Shown: positions 39,042-47,782 of the stretch, piece after piece
How positions within the stretch are numbered: position 1 is the first letter of the stretch
How the letters are laid out: every line of letters starts with the position of its first letter
Origin: Burkholderia seminalis DSM 23518
GTDB lineage: Bacteria; Pseudomonadota; Gammaproteobacteria; Burkholderiales; Burkholderiaceae
NCBI RefSeq assembly: GCF_902832885.1
Contig: NZ_CADFDK010000004.1
Location: forward strand, 281,655 to 345,654
Direction of reading: 5' to 3'
DNA: 64,000 nt
The notes under the pieces: generated by a model
What the model was told of the DNA's origin: nothing
The model's database searches: none
Seen by the model: the letters and a program-made list of their open reading frames with translations, nothing else
Program-made: the position numbers and the translations under genes

Positions 39042-39791
39042 ATGAAGACCGTATTGATCACCGGCTGTTCCTCCGGCTTCGGCCTCGAGATCGCGCGCCA
39101 TTTCCTGGCCCGCGACTGGCGGGTCGTCGCGACGATGCGCACGCCGCGCGAGGACGTGCTGCCGCCGTCGGCTAACCTGCGCGTGCTGCCGCTCGACGTG
39201 ACGAACGCGGACAGCATCCGCGCCGCGATCGACGCGGCCGGCCCGATCGACGTACTCGTCAACAACGCCGGCTTCGGCGCGGCCGCACCGGCCGAACTGA
39301 CGCCGCTCGACACGGTGCGCGCGCTGTTCGAGACCAACACGATCGGCACGATCGCGCTCACGCAGGCCGTGCTGCCGCAGTTTCGCCAGCGCGGCGCCGG
39401 CGTGGTCGTGAACGTCACGTCGAGCGTCACCCTGAAGGCGCTGCCGCTGGTCAGCGCTTACCGCGCGAGCAAGGCGGCGGTCAATGCGTTCACCGAATCG
39501 ATGGCGGTCGAACTTGCGCCGTTCGGCGTGCGCACGCATCTCGTGCTGCCGGGCCGTGCGCCCGACACGCGTTTCGGCGACAACGCACGCGCGAACATGC
39601 ACGGTTTCGAGCACGAGGCGTATGCGGAATTCGTCGGGAAGGCCGTCGCGCGGATGCTCGATGCGACGGGGCCGATCACCCATGCGCAGGATGTCGCCGA
39701 AGCCGTATGGCGTGCGGCGACCGATCCGTCGAGCCCGCTGCACATGCCGGCCGGTGCCGATGCGCACGCGTGGGCGGCGGAAGCAGGCTGA
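39042..39791 (+). CDS. SDR-family oxidoreductase
   Basis: A 249-residue classical SDR with TGCSSGFG (cofactor loop, residues 7-14), DVLVNNAGFG near 67-76, VTSSVT (catalytic Ser), YRASKAAVNAFTESM (Tyr/Lys pair) and LPGRAPDTRF. The form matches the 17-beta-HSD/retinol-like SDR group in bacteria. The ribosome site CAGGAG precedes the ATG by 7 bp. It is divergent from an AraC regulator gene, which probably controls it. The substrate is unknown. Confidence 0.88.
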   Translation: MKTVLITGCSSGFGLEIARHFLARDWRVVATMRTPREDVLPPSANLRVLPLDVTNADSIRAAIDAAGPIDVLVNNAGFGAAAPAELTPLDTVRALFETNTIGTIALTQAVLPQFRQRGAGVVVNVTSSVTLKALPLVSAYRASKAAVNAFTESMAVELAPFGVRTHLVLPGRAPDTRFGDNARANMHGFEHEAYAEFVGKAVARMLDATGPITHAQDVAEAVWRAATDPSSPLHMPAGADAHAWAAEAG

Positions 39792-39807
39792 TCGATCGGG
39801 CGGGCGT

Positions 39808-39840
39808 CCGTCGTGCCGGTCGGGCAACCCGGCACGACGG
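39808..39840. terminator. Bidirectional GC hairpin between the SDR gene and dgdA
   Basis: Perfect 12-bp arms, CCGTCGTGCCGG (39808-39819) and CCGGCACGACGG (39829-39840), around a 9-base loop lying between two convergent genes, 17 bp after one stop and 24 bp after the other. This is the cleanest terminator-like stem in the window. Confidence 0.7.
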
Positions 39841-39863
39841 TTCGTGCGAGGCGGGGACGCGCG

Positions 39864-41204
<1,341 letters not shown>

Positions 41205-41270
41205 CTAGGCGCGCGTCTGGTTTGATGGAAACGAATAGTTCTTATGCAAGGTAGAAAAGGAGCTAATACC

Positions 41271-42128
41271 TTGGGACTTTCGCTTGAAATCGACCTGCTG
41301 CGGTCGTTCGTCGTGATCGCCGAGGTGCGCGCGCTCAGCCGCGCGGCGGCGCGCGTCGGCCGGACCCAGTCCGCGCTCAGCCAGCAGATGAAGCGGCTCG
41401 AGGAAGTCGTCGACCAGCCGCTGTTCCAGCGCACCGGCCGCGGCGTGGTGCTGACGCATCCGGGCGAGCGGCTGCTCGTGCACGCGCAGCGCATCCTGCG
41501 GCTGCACGACGAGGCGATGGCCGATCTGTGCGGCACGGGGTTGTCGGGGTCGATCCGGTTCGGGTGCCCGGACGATTACGCGGCGGTCTGGCTGCCGTCG
41601 CTGCTGCGGCAGTTTTCGAGCCAGCATCCGCAGGCGATCGTCGAGGTCGTGTGCGGGCCGACGCCGCGGCTGCTCGAACAGCTGGAGAAACGCGCGGTCG
41701 ATCTCGCGATGATTTCGCTGCCGGACGACGGCGCGCACGCCGACATCATTCGCCGCGAGCAACTCGTGTGGATCGGTTATCCGGGGCTGGAGCCCGAGCA
41801 TTTCGATCCGCTGCCGCTCGCGCTGTCCGATCGCGACACGCTCGATCACATCGCGGCGTGCGACGCGCTGGATCGCGTCGGCCGCGATTACCGCGTCGCG
41901 TATGCGAGCAGCAGCCTCGCGGGGTTGATCGCGCTGGTGCGCTCGGGGCAGGCGTTCGCGGTGATGACGCAGACGGCCGTGCCGGCCGACCTCGCGATCG
42001 TCGTCGGCGGCCCGCGGCTGCCGCCGCTGCCGGCTGTCGGCATTACGCTGAAGTTCGACCGGAAACGGCCGTCGCATCTGACGGCAGCGTTTGCCGAGCA
42101 CATCCGGAATGCGTTGCCGCTGTTGTGA
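41271..42128 (+). CDS. dgdR: LysR-family regulator of dgdA
   Basis: A 285-residue LTTR: HTH SLEIDLLRSFVVIAEVRALSRAAARVGRTQSALSQQMKRLEE, then an effector domain with GSIRFGCPDDYAAVWLPSLLRQF and DLAMISLPDDG. In B. cepacia the divergent LysR gene next to dgdA encodes its repressor, relieved by 2-aminoisobutyrate-type substrates. I use a TTG start at 41271 because AAAGGAG sits 8 bp before it; the upstream in-frame ATG at 41244 has no such site and lies in the promoter region. Confidence 0.9.
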   Translation: MGLSLEIDLLRSFVVIAEVRALSRAAARVGRTQSALSQQMKRLEEVVDQPLFQRTGRGVVLTHPGERLLVHAQRILRLHDEAMADLCGTGLSGSIRFGCPDDYAAVWLPSLLRQFSSQHPQAIVEVVCGPTPRLLEQLEKRAVDLAMISLPDDGAHADIIRREQLVWIGYPGLEPEHFDPLPLALSDRDTLDHIAACDALDRVGRDYRVAYASSSLAGLIALVRSGQAFAVMTQTAVPADLAIVVGGPRLPPLPAVGITLKFDRKRPSHLTAAFAEHIRNALPLL

Positions 42129-42427
42129 CGCGCGATGTCCGCGGGTTTTCGAGAATGGATTTCCGGATCGATTCGGTCCGTCTGCGGATGGATTGTCAAT
42201 GAATGTCAGCGCGCCTTGTGCGCCGGAATATGAAACGGGAGGATCGGGTATCCGGCGAAGCAGGCGGTGCCTTCCACGCAGGTACGGAAGCGATCTGTAA
42301 GGCGCCGGTGCGACCGGCCCGATTCGGCGGAGACGGATCGAAGCGACCCCGTGGCGCTGGATCGCGGCGGGTCGGCCAATCAATTTCGACGAGGTTCACT
42401 CGTTCCTGATGAAAAGGAATCCTTATC
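42129..42427. other. Intergenic region before the DAACS symporter
   Basis: About 300 bp with no credible gene. It must hold the symporter promoter; an AAGGA ribosome site is visible about 10 bp before the symporter start. The stretch 42240-42330 contains several GC-rich potential stems, but I cannot match it to a known riboswitch class. Confidence 0.4.
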
Positions 42428-43735
42428 ATGAAGAGAAGGGGAGGCGCGGCCGTCTGGATCCTGGCCGCCATGGTGATGGGGATCATCATCGGCTACATGA
42501 TTTACACCAATTTTCCGGACAAGAAGGCCGCGACCGAGATCGCCGGTTATATCTCGCTGGTGTCCGACGTGTTCCTGCGCCTGATCAAGATGGTGATCGG
42601 CCCGCTGGTGTTTTCGACACTGGTGGTCGGCATCGCGCACATGGGCGATGCGGCGTCGGTCGGACGCGTGTTCACGAAGGCGCTGGGCTGGTTCGTGACG
42701 GCGTCGCTGCTGTCGCTGCTGCTCGGCCTGCTGATGTCGAACCTCCTGCGGCCCGGCGAGAACCTCGGCCTGCCGCTGCCCGATATCGGCGCGACGGCGA
42801 ATCTCGCGACGGCGAAGTTCACGCTGAAGGACTTCATCGGGCACATGGTGCCGAAATCCTTCGCGGAATCGATGGCCAACAACGAGATCCTGCAGATCGT
42901 CGTGTTCTCGATGTTCTGCGGGGTGGCGCTGGCTTCGCTCGGCGAACGGGCCGCGGCGCTCGTGGCCGTGATCGAACAGACGTCGCACATGATGCTGAAG
43001 ATCACCGGCTACGTGATGAAGCTCGCGCCGCTCGCGGTGATGGCCGCGATGGCGGCGACGGTCGCGGTCAACGGCCTGTCGATCCTGTACAAGTTCGCCG
43101 TGTTCATGGCCGACTTCTACCTGAGCCTGACGTTGCTCTGGACCTTGCTGGTGCTGGCCGGGCTGCTGTTCATCGGCCCGCGCGTATTCAAGCTGCTGGT
43201 GCTGATCAAGGAAGCGTTCATGCTGTCGTTCGCGACCGCGAGCTCGGAGGCCGCTTATCCGAAGATCCTCGACGCGCTCGACCGTTTCGGCGTGAAGCGC
43301 AAGATCTCGAGCTTCGTGATGCCGCTGGGCTACTCGTTCAATCTCGACGGCTCGATGATGTACTGCACGTTCGCGTCGCTGTTCATCGCGCAAGCCTACG
43401 GCATTCACCTGTCGCTCGGCACGCAGGTGTCGATGCTGCTCGTGCTGATGCTGACCTCGAAGGGCATGGCGGGCGTGCCGCGCGCATCGCTCGTCGTGAT
43501 CGCGGCGACGCTGCACCAGTTCAACATCCCGGAAGCCGGCCTGCTGCTGATCCTCGGTGTCGACACGTTTCTCGACATGGGGCGCTCGGCCACCAATGCG
43601 GTCGGCAACTCGATCGCCAGTGCGGTGGTGGCCAAGTGGGAGGGCGAACTGCTGTCGGAGAGCGATGCGCAGGCGCACGCCGCGCTCATGGACGCGGAAC
43701 TGGCCGCGTCGAACAAGCAGACCGTCGGCGCCTGA
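42428..43735 (+). CDS. Dicarboxylate/amino acid:cation symporter (DAACS family)
   Basis: A 435-residue membrane carrier of the GltP/DctA/glutamate-transporter fold. Landmarks include LRLIKMVIGPLVFSTLVVGIAHMGD (TM2-3), SFATASSEAAYPKILDALDRFG (the serine-rich HP1 hairpin, here ATASSEAAYP), GYSFNLDGSMMYCTFASLF (TM7, NMDG-like motif as NLDG), SKGMAGVPRASLVVIAATLHQFN (HP2) and DTFLDMGRSATNAVGNS (TM8). Substrates are C4-dicarboxylates or acidic/neutral amino acids. It lies next to dgdR and could supply amino acids to DgdA, but this is only a guess. Confidence 0.92.
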   Translation: MKRRGGAAVWILAAMVMGIIIGYMIYTNFPDKKAATEIAGYISLVSDVFLRLIKMVIGPLVFSTLVVGIAHMGDAASVGRVFTKALGWFVTASLLSLLLGLLMSNLLRPGENLGLPLPDIGATANLATAKFTLKDFIGHMVPKSFAESMANNEILQIVVFSMFCGVALASLGERAAALVAVIEQTSHMMLKITGYVMKLAPLAVMAAMAATVAVNGLSILYKFAVFMADFYLSLTLLWTLLVLAGLLFIGPRVFKLLVLIKEAFMLSFATASSEAAYPKILDALDRFGVKRKISSFVMPLGYSFNLDGSMMYCTFASLFIAQAYGIHLSLGTQVSMLLVLMLTSKGMAGVPRASLVVIAATLHQFNIPEAGLLLILGVDTFLDMGRSATNAVGNSIASAVVAKWEGELLSESDAQAHAALMDAELAASNKQTVGA

Positions 43736-43755
43736 GCGGCCGTGTCATCTTCCGC

Positions 43756-43783
43756 GCGCAGACGCCGAATCATGCGTCTGCGC
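43756..43783 (+). terminator. Hairpin after the DAACS symporter gene
   Basis: Perfect 10-bp arms GCGCAGACGC and GCGTCTGCGC around an 8-base loop, 20 bp after the stop codon. No T run, but position and stability fit a transcription terminator. Confidence 0.6.
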
Positions 43784-44414
43784 ACGTCGTCCGTGTCCGG
43801 TCCCGTGCGGGATCGGCAAGTCTGAATTAAAACGCAGTCCTGAATATCAGGCACATCCACCGCGTCTGATACCCGCACCTGCCCGATCGGGATTTCGATC
43901 CCGGTTGCGGCCCGTCCCCTCTCTCCCGACGTTCCGCTCGATGCCGCACCACGCACGCGTGCCGGCCTGACGAGTCGTACGCCGTCTCGTTCTCCGTGGC
44001 GATACAGGCTCGGGACCCGTCCTACGACGGTCGCGGGGCTTCTGTCGGATTTACGCGCGCCGACGGCGAAATAGACTTCCAATCGAGCGACATGATCGTA
44101 CGGGACGGAACACGAAGCCGACCGGCCCGCGTCGCTCGCGCAAGCGCTTCGGCATGTCGCCCGACGGTCGCACGCTGCCGGCACCGTCGACGTCGACCGC
44201 TCTTGGGGGAGCGGCCCGCCTGTATCGGCAGACGAGGGGCAATCGCCTGACACGGGCGTTGCCCGACTGTTTCCGGACCGGATCCGGACCAAATCGTTAC
44301 GCCCAGAGGGTCGACACACGTCGTGCCGGTGCGCCGGCCGACCGTCGATGCCGTGCGACCGGATGCCGTCGCATCGTGCGCCGCGTCGGGCGAATGCCTA
44401 TCGAGGGGGTCATC
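43784..44414. other. Gene-free stretch before the beta-helix protein gene
   Basis: About 630 bp in which all open frames are short, basic and without motifs. One short inverted repeat CCTGA-ATA-TCAGG (43839-43851) was noticed. It presumably includes the promoter of the secreted protein gene at 44415, but no strong -35/-10 pair stands out. Confidence 0.45.
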
Positions 44415-45728
44415 ATGACCAGGTCATTTCGTATCGTCGGCGCCGCGGTTGTCGCATGGGCGTGCGCCGTTGCCAGCTTTCCGGTTCAGGTTTGCGCCGC
44501 GACGCTCACGGAGTACACGGCGCCGCGCCATGCCGCGCGGGCGCGTCCGGCGGTACGGGCCGTGCCGGCGGCCGTGACGGTCCGGGCGGCAAGCGACGGC
44601 AGCGACCAGACCGATGCGTTGCAGGCCGCGCTCAACGCGTTGCAGGCCGGACAGACGCTGATCCTCGCGCCGGGACGCTACACGGTCAGCCGCTCGTTGT
44701 CGGTGGCGACGTCGGGCGTCGTGGTGTCGGGCTACGGCGCGACGCTCGTCGCGACCAACCCGTCCGACCAGACGATCGTGATGAGCGGCGCCGGCTCGAC
44801 GCTGGTGGGCGTGACGCTGGTCGGTACCGGCACCACGCGGCTCACGACGCCGGCGTCGACCAAGGTCGAGGTGACGGGCACGGGTGTCCAGGTGCTCGGC
44901 GTGACGATCCAGGGCGGCGCCAGCGCCGGGATCTTCGTGTTCGGCGGCAGCAACGTCGCGATCGTCGGCAATACGGTGAGCGCCACGCTGGCCGACGGCA
45001 TCCATACGACCTACGGCTCGACCAACGTGCTCGTGCAGAACAATACGGTGAAGGGGACCGGCGACGACCTGATCGCCGTCGTCAGCTATCTGGGAGACGG
45101 CCGCGTCAGCAGCAACGTGCTGATCGATCGCAACACCGTGTCGGGAAACGCGTGGGGGCGCGGTATTGCGGTGGTCGGCGGACAGGCCGTGACGATCTCG
45201 AACAACACGGTCGACGGCGTGCAGAAGGCGGCGGGCATCCTGCTGGCGCAGGAGGACAGCTGGAAGACCTACGGCGTGTCGAACGTCGTGATCGACGGCA
45301 ACGTGGTGACCAACGTCCAGAATTCGACCGTGAACAACGGGTTGCAGCCGACGCAGCAGGCGGCGCTCGAACTGGACACGTGGTCGGGCACGGTGTCGAC
45401 CGTGACGGTCACGCGCAATCGCGTGACGGGATCGGGCTATGCGGGATTCCGGGCGCTGGGCAACGTATGCGACTTCGAGGTCGCGGGCAACACGTTCGCA
45501 GCGATCGCGGGTAGCGCGGTGTCGTTGCTGTCGAGCGGATGCACGGCCAGCCGGATCGTCGCCAGCGGCAATACGCTGGATGGCGTCGCACTGGTGCCGC
45601 CGGTCGGCGCATCGTCGTCGGGCACGATCGCGGCCGCGGGCGCGGCGACGACGGCGATGCCGCAGGTGCGCACCGGCCTGATGCAGTCGTCGGGCAGTGC
45701 GGCGCCGGCGGCCGGCGCCGCACGATGA
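44415..45728 (+). CDS. Secreted right-handed parallel beta-helix protein (pectate-lyase-like fold)
   Basis: A 437-residue exported protein. A signal peptide (FRIVGAAVVAWACAVASFPVQVCA) is followed by a Pectate_lyase_3-like opening (SDGSDQTDALQAALNALQAGQTLILAPGRYTV) and then many PbH1 coils with the NxV-x-xN pattern: NVAIVGNTVSA, NVLVQNNTVKG, NVLIDRNTVSG, AVTISNNTVDG, NVVIDGNVVTN and VTVTRNRVTG. The tail is Ala/Ser/Gly-rich. The fold is shared by polysaccharide lyases, hydrolases and surface adhesins. No catalytic residues can be assigned. It is next to a response regulator gene and a flhDC pair. Confidence 0.82.
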   Translation: MTRSFRIVGAAVVAWACAVASFPVQVCAATLTEYTAPRHAARARPAVRAVPAAVTVRAASDGSDQTDALQAALNALQAGQTLILAPGRYTVSRSLSVATSGVVVSGYGATLVATNPSDQTIVMSGAGSTLVGVTLVGTGTTRLTTPASTKVEVTGTGVQVLGVTIQGGASAGIFVFGGSNVAIVGNTVSATLADGIHTTYGSTNVLVQNNTVKGTGDDLIAVVSYLGDGRVSSNVLIDRNTVSGNAWGRGIAVVGGQAVTISNNTVDGVQKAAGILLAQEDSWKTYGVSNVVIDGNVVTNVQNSTVNNGLQPTQQAALELDTWSGTVSTVTVTRNRVTGSGYAGFRALGNVCDFEVAGNTFAAIAGSAVSLLSSGCTASRIVASGNTLDGVALVPPVGASSSGTIAAAGAATTAMPQVRTGLMQSSGSAAPAAGAAR

Positions 45729-45742
45729 CGTCGCGACGACGA

Positions 45743-46375
45743 TCAGAGGAGCCCCAGGCGCTGGCCCGCGGCCGCGGCCTGGGTGCGATTGCGCACGTGC
45801 AATGCCTTGAAGATGGCGGTGATATGGGCTTTCACGGTTTTCTCGGACAGGCCGAGCCGGTCGGCGATGAGCTTGTTCGGCACGCCTTCCGCGATCAGGC
45901 GCAGCACGTCGAGCTGGCGCAACGTCAGGCGCGGGCTGTCGGGTTCGTGCGCGGACGGCGGGTCGCGATGCGCCGATTGCATGTCGAGCAGCAGCGGCGG
46001 CACGTACCGCTCGCCGTTCATCACCATCTTGATGGCCGACAGCAGCGTGTGCGCGGTGGCGGACTTGGGGACGTAGCCGAGCGCGCCGCGCGTGAATGCC
46101 GCGCGTACGTCCTGCGGGTCCTCGGACGAAGACAGCACGACGATCGGCAACTCGGGCCGCAGCTGCGTGATCCCGTCAATCGCGGCGAAACCGTCCATGC
46201 CGCTCATTTTCAGATCCAGGACGATGACGTCGAGGTCGGTGTGCAGCTCGAGCAGCCGCAACGCGTCGTCGGCGTTGCCCGCCTGAATGTCGATCATCCC
46301 GCCATTGTCCTGGTGCAACAACGTCGCCACGCCGTCTCGCAGAACCGGATGATCATCGACAATGAGTATTTTCAT
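45743..46375 (-). CDS. NarL/FixJ-type response regulator (LuxR HTH)
   Basis: A 210-residue regulator with a receiver domain (acidic pair Asp7/Asp8 in IVDDHP, phospho-acceptor Asp54 in IVLDLKMSGMDG, Lys104 in YVPKSA) and a C-terminal LuxR helix-turn-helix (LTLRQLDVLRLIAEGVPNKLIADRLGLSEKTVKAHITAIFKAL). All phosphorylation residues are intact. The start ATG sits inside a perfect 16-bp palindrome, TATTTTCATGAAAATA. The hybrid kinase gene at 47779 is the nearest kinase and a likely partner. Confidence 0.92.
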   Translation of the reverse strand: MKILIVDDHPVLRDGVATLLHQDNGGMIDIQAGNADDALRLLELHTDLDVIVLDLKMSGMDGFAAIDGITQLRPELPIVVLSSSEDPQDVRAAFTRGALGYVPKSATAHTLLSAIKMVMNGERYVPPLLLDMQSAHRDPPSAHEPDSPRLTLRQLDVLRLIAEGVPNKLIADRLGLSEKTVKAHITAIFKALHVRNRTQAAAAGQRLGLL

Positions 46376-46382
46376 GAAAATA
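46367..46382. promoter_or_regulatory. Perfect palindrome TATTTTCATGAAAATA over the response-regulator start codon
   Basis: A 16-bp perfect palindrome, A/T-rich in a GC-rich genome, centred on the minus-strand start codon (46373-46375). It could be an autoregulatory operator or affect translation initiation. Confidence 0.45.
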
Positions 46383-46829
46383 AAAATAAAGTCGGAGGCA
46401 GATCTCTTTCGCTCATAGGGAATCCGGGGTTTTCGAAAAGTCTTAATACTTTGGTCGTATGCGACGCCGTTTTTCCATGGGCTAACGTCGGATTTACATC
46501 CGGTCAAGCGTGTTTGACACTGAATCGTCGCGGTTTTCGGTGCGCTGGGACGCACAACGAGCGTCACGAAGATCGCGATGACAAGGGCTCGGGCAAGCTG
46601 CGGAAGCCGAGAGTTTTCGGGGTGCGATCGAACCCGGGTGCAGACTATACGATAAAAAGAACCGAACGTGCCAATACGGGGTGCGCTGATTATTTCAATT
46701 GATTGCCTTCTGAAAATCAGGCAATTGACGCCGAGGCGGGCGATTCACACCGTAAAACCAGACATGTTCCTTTGCACGGATTTGACGGACGTCTCCATCG
46801 GCCTGATTCGATATCAATCAAGGTGCAAT
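46376..46829. other. Divergent control region between response regulator and flhD genes
   Basis: About 450 bp, clearly richer in A and T than the surroundings (for example TATACGATAAAAAG near 46645 and TTATTTCAATTGATTG near 46690), holding the promoters for both divergent units. No coding potential is convincing. Low GC in regulatory DNA of this size often marks binding by several regulators, as at flhDC in enterobacteria. Confidence 0.5.
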
Positions 46830-47153
46830 ATGGAAACTATCAATGAAGAGGATTTAATTCGCGACCTGAACATGTCTTATCTGTGGCTGGCGCAGCGGTT
46901 GCTGCGGACGGATCGTGCGACCGGCATGTTTCGTCTCGGCGCGACGCCGGATATGGCGGAGGCACTGGAAAGCCTGTCGATGCGATCGATGCTGAACCTG
47001 GCATCGTCGGGCCAATTGATCTGCGTGCTGCGACTGAGCCGCCGCGATACGGTGGACGCGCTCGCGCGGCACGCGCCGTCGGACGAAGTCGCGCCGCTGC
47101 ACGTCGCGCTGGCGTTCTCCAGTATGGGGGCGTTCGACCAGGATATGCCGTGA
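46830..47153 (+). CDS. flhD: Flagellar transcriptional activator FlhD homologue
   Basis: A 107-residue FlhD-type protein. The start LIRDLNMSYLWLAQRLLRTDRATGMFRLG corresponds closely to FlhD's N-terminal dimer region, and QLICVLRLS follows the helix that contacts FlhC. FlhD and FlhC form the heterohexamer that switches on flagellar and other genes. No flagellar gene lies nearby, so this is a stand-alone or additional copy. It overlaps flhC by GTGA. ATG 46830 is the only start giving the conserved N-terminus. Confidence 0.88.
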   Translation: METINEEDLIRDLNMSYLWLAQRLLRTDRATGMFRLGATPDMAEALESLSMRSMLNLASSGQLICVLRLSRRDTVDALARHAPSDEVAPLHVALAFSSMGAFDQDMP

Positions 47154-47782
47154 ACGGCGCCGCCGATGCCGCGCATGCGGCGAGTCTTGCCGATCACGCG
47201 CGGCTCGTGCTCGATGCCGTCACGCTGATCCGGCTCGGTGCGCGCCCGCAGATGCTCGAGATCGAGCTGGCGCTGCCGCACGAGCGCCTGGTCCGCCTGT
47301 ATCGCGAGGTGCGCGGCGTGGCGCCGCCAAAGGGCCTGCTGCCGTTTTCCAGCGACTGGTACATGACCTGGATGGCCAACATCCATGCGTCGCTGTTCCA
47401 CAACATCTACCGCTTCCTGCGGATCGACGCGCGGTGTTCGCGACTCGACGCGCTGGTGAAGGCGTACGGGCTGTATGCGGGGCGATGCCGTGCCGCGCAC
47501 TGCGATCCGCTGCTCGACCTGACGCGCGCGTGGATGCTGGTGCGCTTCGTCGACGGCGGCGTGCTGTCGACGGCGCGCTGCGTCCGGTGCCATGCCGCAT
47601 TCGTGATCCATCGTCACGACCTGCGCCCCAATCGCGTCTGTGTCGCCTGCCGGCCGCCGGCACGGGCCGGCAAGCGCGCCGGCCACGTGAAGCCGGAGCC
47701 GTCCGCCGGAAGCGCGTGCGGCACGAACGCGCGGATCCGGCTTGACCCGGCAAGCGCCGGCGGACACGCGCGGTGCCGCTAG
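47150..47782 (+). CDS. flhC: Flagellar transcriptional activator FlhC homologue
   Basis: A 210-residue FlhC-type protein starting at GTG 47150. It carries RLGARPQMLEIELALPHERLVRLYREVRG, the SPPKGxxPFSxDWYMTW-like APPKGLLPFSSDWYMTWMANIH segment and a zinc site from the pairs CVRC and CVAC. The first pair is about residue 144; both lie in the DNA-binding half. The C-terminal tail after the second pair is longer and more basic than in enterobacterial FlhC. Its stop overlaps the stop of the convergent hybrid kinase gene by 4 bp. Confidence 0.88.
   Translation: MNGAADAAHAASLADHARLVLDAVTLIRLGARPQMLEIELALPHERLVRLYREVRGVAPPKGLLPFSSDWYMTWMANIHASLFHNIYRFLRIDARCSRLDALVKAYGLYAGRCRAAHCDPLLDLTRAWMLVRFVDGGVLSTARCVRCHAAFVIHRHDLRPNRVCVACRPPARAGKRAGHVKPEPSAGSACGTNARIRLDPASAGGHARCR

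Noticed and set aside
42240-42330. Possible glycine-type riboswitch before the DAACS symporter
   Set aside because: The conserved cores of the glycine aptamer are not present; only generic GC stems were seen.
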